Shown: in pieces, positions 62,126 through 64,000 of the stretch | How positions within the stretch are numbered: the first letter of the stretch is position 1 | Layout of the letters: each line of letters opens with the position of its first letter | DNA from: Marisa cornuarietis | Lineage: Eukaryota; Mollusca; Gastropoda; Architaenioglossa; Ampullariidae | Direction: 5' to 3' | DNA length: 64,000 nucleotides | Assembly: GCA_004794655.1 (NCBI GenBank) | Contig: SMMW01000584.1 | Location: 6,330,001 to 6,394,000 of the forward strand | The notes under the pieces: model-generated | Told to the model about the DNA's origin: nothing | The model's input: only the letters and a program-made list of their open reading frames with translations | Databases searched by the model: none | Program-made: the position numbers and the translations under genes

Positions 62126-62836
62126 GTTGTTGACTAAACTGAACAATTTTAATCTGGAGTAAGTTCTCTGTAATGTCGAGGAGTAATCGAAATAATAGTT
62201 TTAACAATAATTAGAATAATAAGAATGTGTGATTAATATGTGGATCGAATACTATTTGTGATTGCGGATGCGATAACTCTTTCAATAACGGTGACAGGTA
62301 CGGCGGGGGCTTCTTCTCGTTTAGTGCCGTCATCACCTCGGTCACGTCATCGTTCAACACTGAGTTCGAACTTCAGCAGGTAGTTTTTTTTAAAAGAAGA
62401 AAAGCTTTACAGTCTACTTTGTGACTTCTCTTTCGCCTCATAAACGATCATTGCTTGTGATTGTCTGCTACAGTTAAAAACTGCTTTGAAAACAACAAGC
62501 GTGTTTTGTAAACATGTAAGCATGTGGTTATTCTAGTTACTGAGGCAGAAATTAAAGAACTTTCATTGTTTGCCCTTTTACGCCAAATGATGATGATGTA
62601 AACATTGATGTAAAATTGTGCGATGACTATTTTCCGGCTGTTGTTTGTGGACGGAGCTCACTATGTGTTACACTTTCTTCCAGCTGCGAGAATTCATGGA
62701 CATGTACCCGGACAGAGGGTCGGGTGCCCGCGCGTTCGACCAGGCGATGGAGAAGACTCACAGCAATGTGGCCTGGATGAAAAAGCACTATGACACCCTG
62801 AAAACCTGGCTCGCCACCCAAAAACTTACAGTCTGA
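41794..62836 (+). CDS. ANPEP: M1 zinc aminopeptidase, aminopeptidase N/A type, type II membrane ectoenzyme
   Basis: Removes N-terminal residues from peptides outside the cell (family knowledge). Twenty-one exons join in phase: 41794-42088, 44431-44893, 46322-46480, 46893-47019, 47337-47457, 48332-48486, 48883-48996, 49587-49721, 49936-50001, 51122-51187, 51456-51637, 52071-52171, 52338-52486, 52777-52832, 53832-53979, 55713-55789, 57308-57418, 59860-60027, 61307-61447, 62298-62379, 62684-62836. They encode 1022 residues, a normal length for the family. The ATG sits in a good context (gccATGg). Residues 38-59 are the membrane anchor. GAMEN is at 399-403, HELVH at 435-439, the third zinc ligand Glu458 in WLNEGF, and the transition-state Tyr521 in SYGKGAS. 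The zinc site is split between exons 6 and 7. The C-terminal ERAP1-like domain is complete. HELVH is commoner in aminopeptidase A than N, so substrate class is not settled. Exon 11's start (first AG after a long pyrimidine tract) is the least certain boundary. FPCFDE is followed by Leu275 where Pro is usual. Confidence 0.93.
42122..42184. repeat. (TG)n microsatellite
   Basis: A nearly pure TG tract with two T interruptions, about 35 bp after exon 1 of the aminopeptidase gene. Confidence 0.97.
42657..42692. repeat. (ATT)n microsatellite
   Basis: About twelve uninterrupted ATT units in aminopeptidase intron 1. Confidence 0.97.
43464..43565. repeat. (TG)n-(GA)n microsatellite
   Basis: A TG tract to about 43510 is followed by a GA/GAAA tract in aminopeptidase intron 1. 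Confidence 0.97.
43797..44276 (+). mobile_element. Decayed non-LTR retrotransposon reverse-transcriptase fragment
   Basis: Translation of the plus strand in shifting frames gives hallmark reverse-transcriptase blocks: [16 protein letters not shown] at about 43868, [17 protein letters not shown] at about 44037 and [13 protein letters not shown] at about 44209. The catalytic FADD/YADD segment that should lie between the last two blocks is missing, and frameshifts and stops interrupt the reading frame. It is a dead LINE remnant in intron 1 of the aminopeptidase gene, followed directly by a TG microsatellite. Clade is not assigned. Confidence 0.8.
44279..44324. repeat. (TG)n microsatellite at the 3' side of a LINE remnant
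   Basis: A pure TG tract starts where the decayed reverse-transcriptase fragment ends. Confidence 0.97.
47488..47581. repeat. Two (TG)n tracts after aminopeptidase exon 5
   Basis: TG runs at about 47490-47525 and 47559-47581, split by 33 bases of unique sequence. Confidence 0.95.
48075..48300. repeat. Degenerate tandem array of about 44-bp units
   Basis: Recurring blocks of the type aacactgaga/aacactaagatcctgtctc-cattaa(t) with loose spacing precede exon 6 of the aminopeptidase gene (acceptor just before 48332). The array is old and poorly conserved. Confidence 0.45.
49852..49960 (+). repeat. 52-bp tandem duplication spanning the exon 9 acceptor of the aminopeptidase gene
   Basis: The copies start at 49852 and 49904 with aaacagc(a/g)atgtgttt. 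The second copy holds the real acceptor and the first exon 9 bases (gacag|ggtgcctccatc). The first copy has gacat in place of gacag, followed by ggtgccaccatc, so it carries a relic of the exon start with a lost AG. Confidence 0.8.
51839..51879. repeat. (CA)n microsatellite
   Basis: A pure CA tract in aminopeptidase intron 11. Confidence 0.97.
56116..56188 (+). tRNA. trnF-GAA: tRNA-Phe (GAA)
   Basis: All 73 bases fold into a standard cloverleaf. The seven-pair acceptor stem (GCCGAAA with TTTCGGC) is perfect, the anticodon stem TTAGA/TCTAA is perfect, and the anticodon loop CTGAAGA reads GAA. The T arm has CCTGG-TTCGATC-CCGGG, and the discriminator base is A. As I recall it, the sequence equals the vertebrate nuclear tRNA-Phe. 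A run of five T at 56203-56207 would stop RNA polymerase III. It lies in intron 16 of the aminopeptidase gene, on the same strand as the host gene. Confidence 0.97.
56373..56445 (-). pseudogene. Degraded tRNA-Phe (GAA) copy, inverted relative to the intact gene
   Basis: This is a 73-base copy of the tRNA-Phe gene on the opposite strand, 184 bp from the intact one. The D arm, anticodon GAA and T arm are kept. It differs at acceptor position 3, giving a G-G clash (GCGGAAA against TTTCGGC), and in the anticodon stem (TTAAA against TCTAA gives one A-C clash). Two broken stem pairs suggest a pseudogene, but a weakly working tRNA cannot be excluded. A T run follows on the minus strand. Confidence 0.85.
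57659..57813. repeat. Long near-perfect inverted repeat (hairpin)
   Basis: The arm 57659-57725 is the inverse complement of 57749-57813 with few mismatches, separated by about 23 bases. The paired stretches include attcggacg with cgtccgaat, tctcgtg with cacgaga, and GA-rich with TC-rich outer ends. It lies in intron 17 of the aminopeptidase gene. A fold-back or MITE element, or a hairpin RNA source, are possible; no coding content. Confidence 0.85.
58081..58283. mobile_element. Inverted-repeat element with telomere-like core
   Basis: The arms 58081-58111 and 58252-58283 are inverse complements apart from a few changes (ctttga, then tgggggaggacg, then gacg.cata). Between them, 58142-58187 is an irregular run of TTAGGG/TTTAGG-type units. 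The size of about 200 bp and terminal inverted repeats suit a non-autonomous DNA element. No clear target-site duplication was seen. It lies in aminopeptidase intron 17. Confidence 0.6.
58293..58390. repeat. Short tandem repeat of about 42 bp
   Basis: Three partial copies of a unit containing attcaca(t/c)ggctca and tttcc(t)cctc/tgtc lie directly after the inverted-repeat element at 58081-58283. Divergence is moderate. Confidence 0.55.
61438..61535 (+). repeat. 50-bp tandem duplication spanning the exon 19 donor of the aminopeptidase gene
   Basis: gga|gtaagtatgttaatgctatgttt at the real donor (61448) is repeated as gga|gtaagtttgtcagcacaatgttt at 61498. Use of the downstream donor would read into a TAA at once, so it would not give a normal protein. 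Confidence 0.6.
62041..62124. repeat. (TC)n-(CA)n microsatellite
   Basis: A TC-rich run changes into (CA)n in aminopeptidase intron 19. Confidence 0.97.
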
Positions 62837-64000
62837 GAGGCAGGGTCGGGTGGGGGGGGATTAGACAGGGGAGGATAGAAGTAGCTCGGCGATTGGAGAT
62901 GAATCAGCCTGTGACCGTTCTCTACCCTAGCTGGGTCGCGAGAGAATGCGCAATTATATGGAATGGGGGAAGTGGGGGTCAGCATCGGAAATAGGTCCCG
63001 AGTTCAGATTGTGAAAAAAGTTTTCAGACCAGCAGGATAGACAAATATAGATGCATCATTATAAACTTTTCTTTAAGAAATCTGTTACTGTAAGCAACGA
63101 GTGAGTCTTTTTGAACTGGTGTGCTCGGTGTGCGTGCATGTGTGTGTGTGTGAGAGAGAGAGGAAAAAAGTGAGCCCAGCCCCCTCCCTCTGTGGTTTTA
63201 TATAGTAGGGGGTAATGGGCAGCCTAACGGTTAAGCTGTGAAGGCAACAGCAAACGTACGTGTGCATTGCAATTTTGTAGTTAAGACGACGCAAGCAGTT
63301 AAAAAGTTAAAGACAAGATTAACTCTTTTCACCCAAGCTGGCCACTGTCATAATGTTGTCAAACAATTTACCCTTAAAATTGCACTTAATCTTTGTTAGA
63401 ATTCCGGCTAACTGGCATTTTGCTCTCTGTAGAGATTTTAGGAATTCGATCAGTTTTGTGGGGGACTGCAGAATATTGCAAATGATCTGTACTGATGATC
63501 ATTGTTAATGCAGGCTGTGTTAGTCCTGTTTGCTGTTATGTTGGGCTGTGCTCTTCATGTTTATTGTTCTTGTATGGCAAGGTAGCATCGTTTAAGGTAA
63601 ATGTTTTTCTGTACAAGTTTATAGTTACTCTGTGTGGGTTGTTATTGGCATTGGAACTCTGCATCGCTTTTTTTGATGTCACTGTTTGAAGGGATATTTT
63701 TAATGAAATCTTTAAGGATATCTATCTTTTTTGCACTCAGTGTTTCCTTTTCCGTTTCATTCATTAAAAAAATTTCATTGTTACAATGATATGTAGTCTA
63801 GAGTCTCAGCAACTGTACAAAGAGGCAATTTCATCTGCGATCACTGATTTTACGTCCACGAATACGTTCCACGTAACTGAAGTGCCTTTACATGAAATAA
63901 GTATCGTATCTTGAATGTGAAAAATGGATTACATTCTGGAGTATAATGAAAACGTATCAGGACGAGCTCAAATCCTTTTTCGTATAACAGTATTCTTTTT
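62837..64000 (+). other. Presumed 3' untranslated and downstream region of the aminopeptidase gene
   Basis: No coding exon recognised. An ATTAAA variant signal at 63763-63768 is a candidate poly(A) site. A weak tRNA-like A-box (gcagcctaacggttaagctg) occurs near 63220. The sequence is otherwise AT-rich and unremarkable. Confidence 0.5.

Overview
This is an animal nuclear genome, most likely a lophotrochozoan and probably a gastropod mollusc. It is AT-rich, with long GT-AG introns, many (CA)n and (GA)n microsatellites and tRNA-derived SINE-like repeats of a style I associate with molluscs. The genes are intron-split and of metazoan type. No bacterial, CRISPR or plasmid structure is present. Clade placement is inference from gene and repeat style; no search was run.

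Three protein genes could be rebuilt exon by exon with consistent splice sites and reading phase. (1) Positions 1-9352, minus strand: a RalA-binding protein 1 (RALBP1/RLIP76) orthologue with a basic N-terminus, a RhoGAP domain and a Ral-binding coiled coil, followed by an unusual long acidic insertion. Its 3' end lies outside the window. (2) Positions 11660-25555, plus strand: a 14-exon gene for a 675-residue type II membrane protein. Its order is transmembrane anchor, coiled coil with a furin-type site, 26 uninterrupted collagen triplets, four Ig domains and a C-terminal LCCL domain. I know of no named family with this order. (3) Positions 41794-62836, plus strand: a 21-exon, 1022-residue M1 zinc aminopeptidase (aminopeptidase N/A type) with a complete active site. 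Genes 1 and 2 are divergent, with 2.3 kb between their start codons. Gene 3 follows gene 2 in the same direction after about 16 kb in which I found no supportable coding exon.

Non-coding content includes an intact tRNA-Phe(GAA) and a degraded inverted copy within one aminopeptidase intron. There are SINE-like insertions, two of them with clear target-site duplications, a decayed LINE reverse-transcriptase fragment in aminopeptidase intron 1, and a minisatellite starting 12 bp after the stop codon of gene 2. An inverted-repeat element has a telomere-like core, and there is a separate long near-perfect hairpin.

The most unexpected pattern is that several splice junctions in all three genes lie inside short local tandem duplications, so splice donors or an acceptor are present in several near-copies. 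In gene 2 the extra donors after exons 6 and 10 keep both phase and frame, so 8-, 16- and 16-residue insertions could be produced by donor choice alone.
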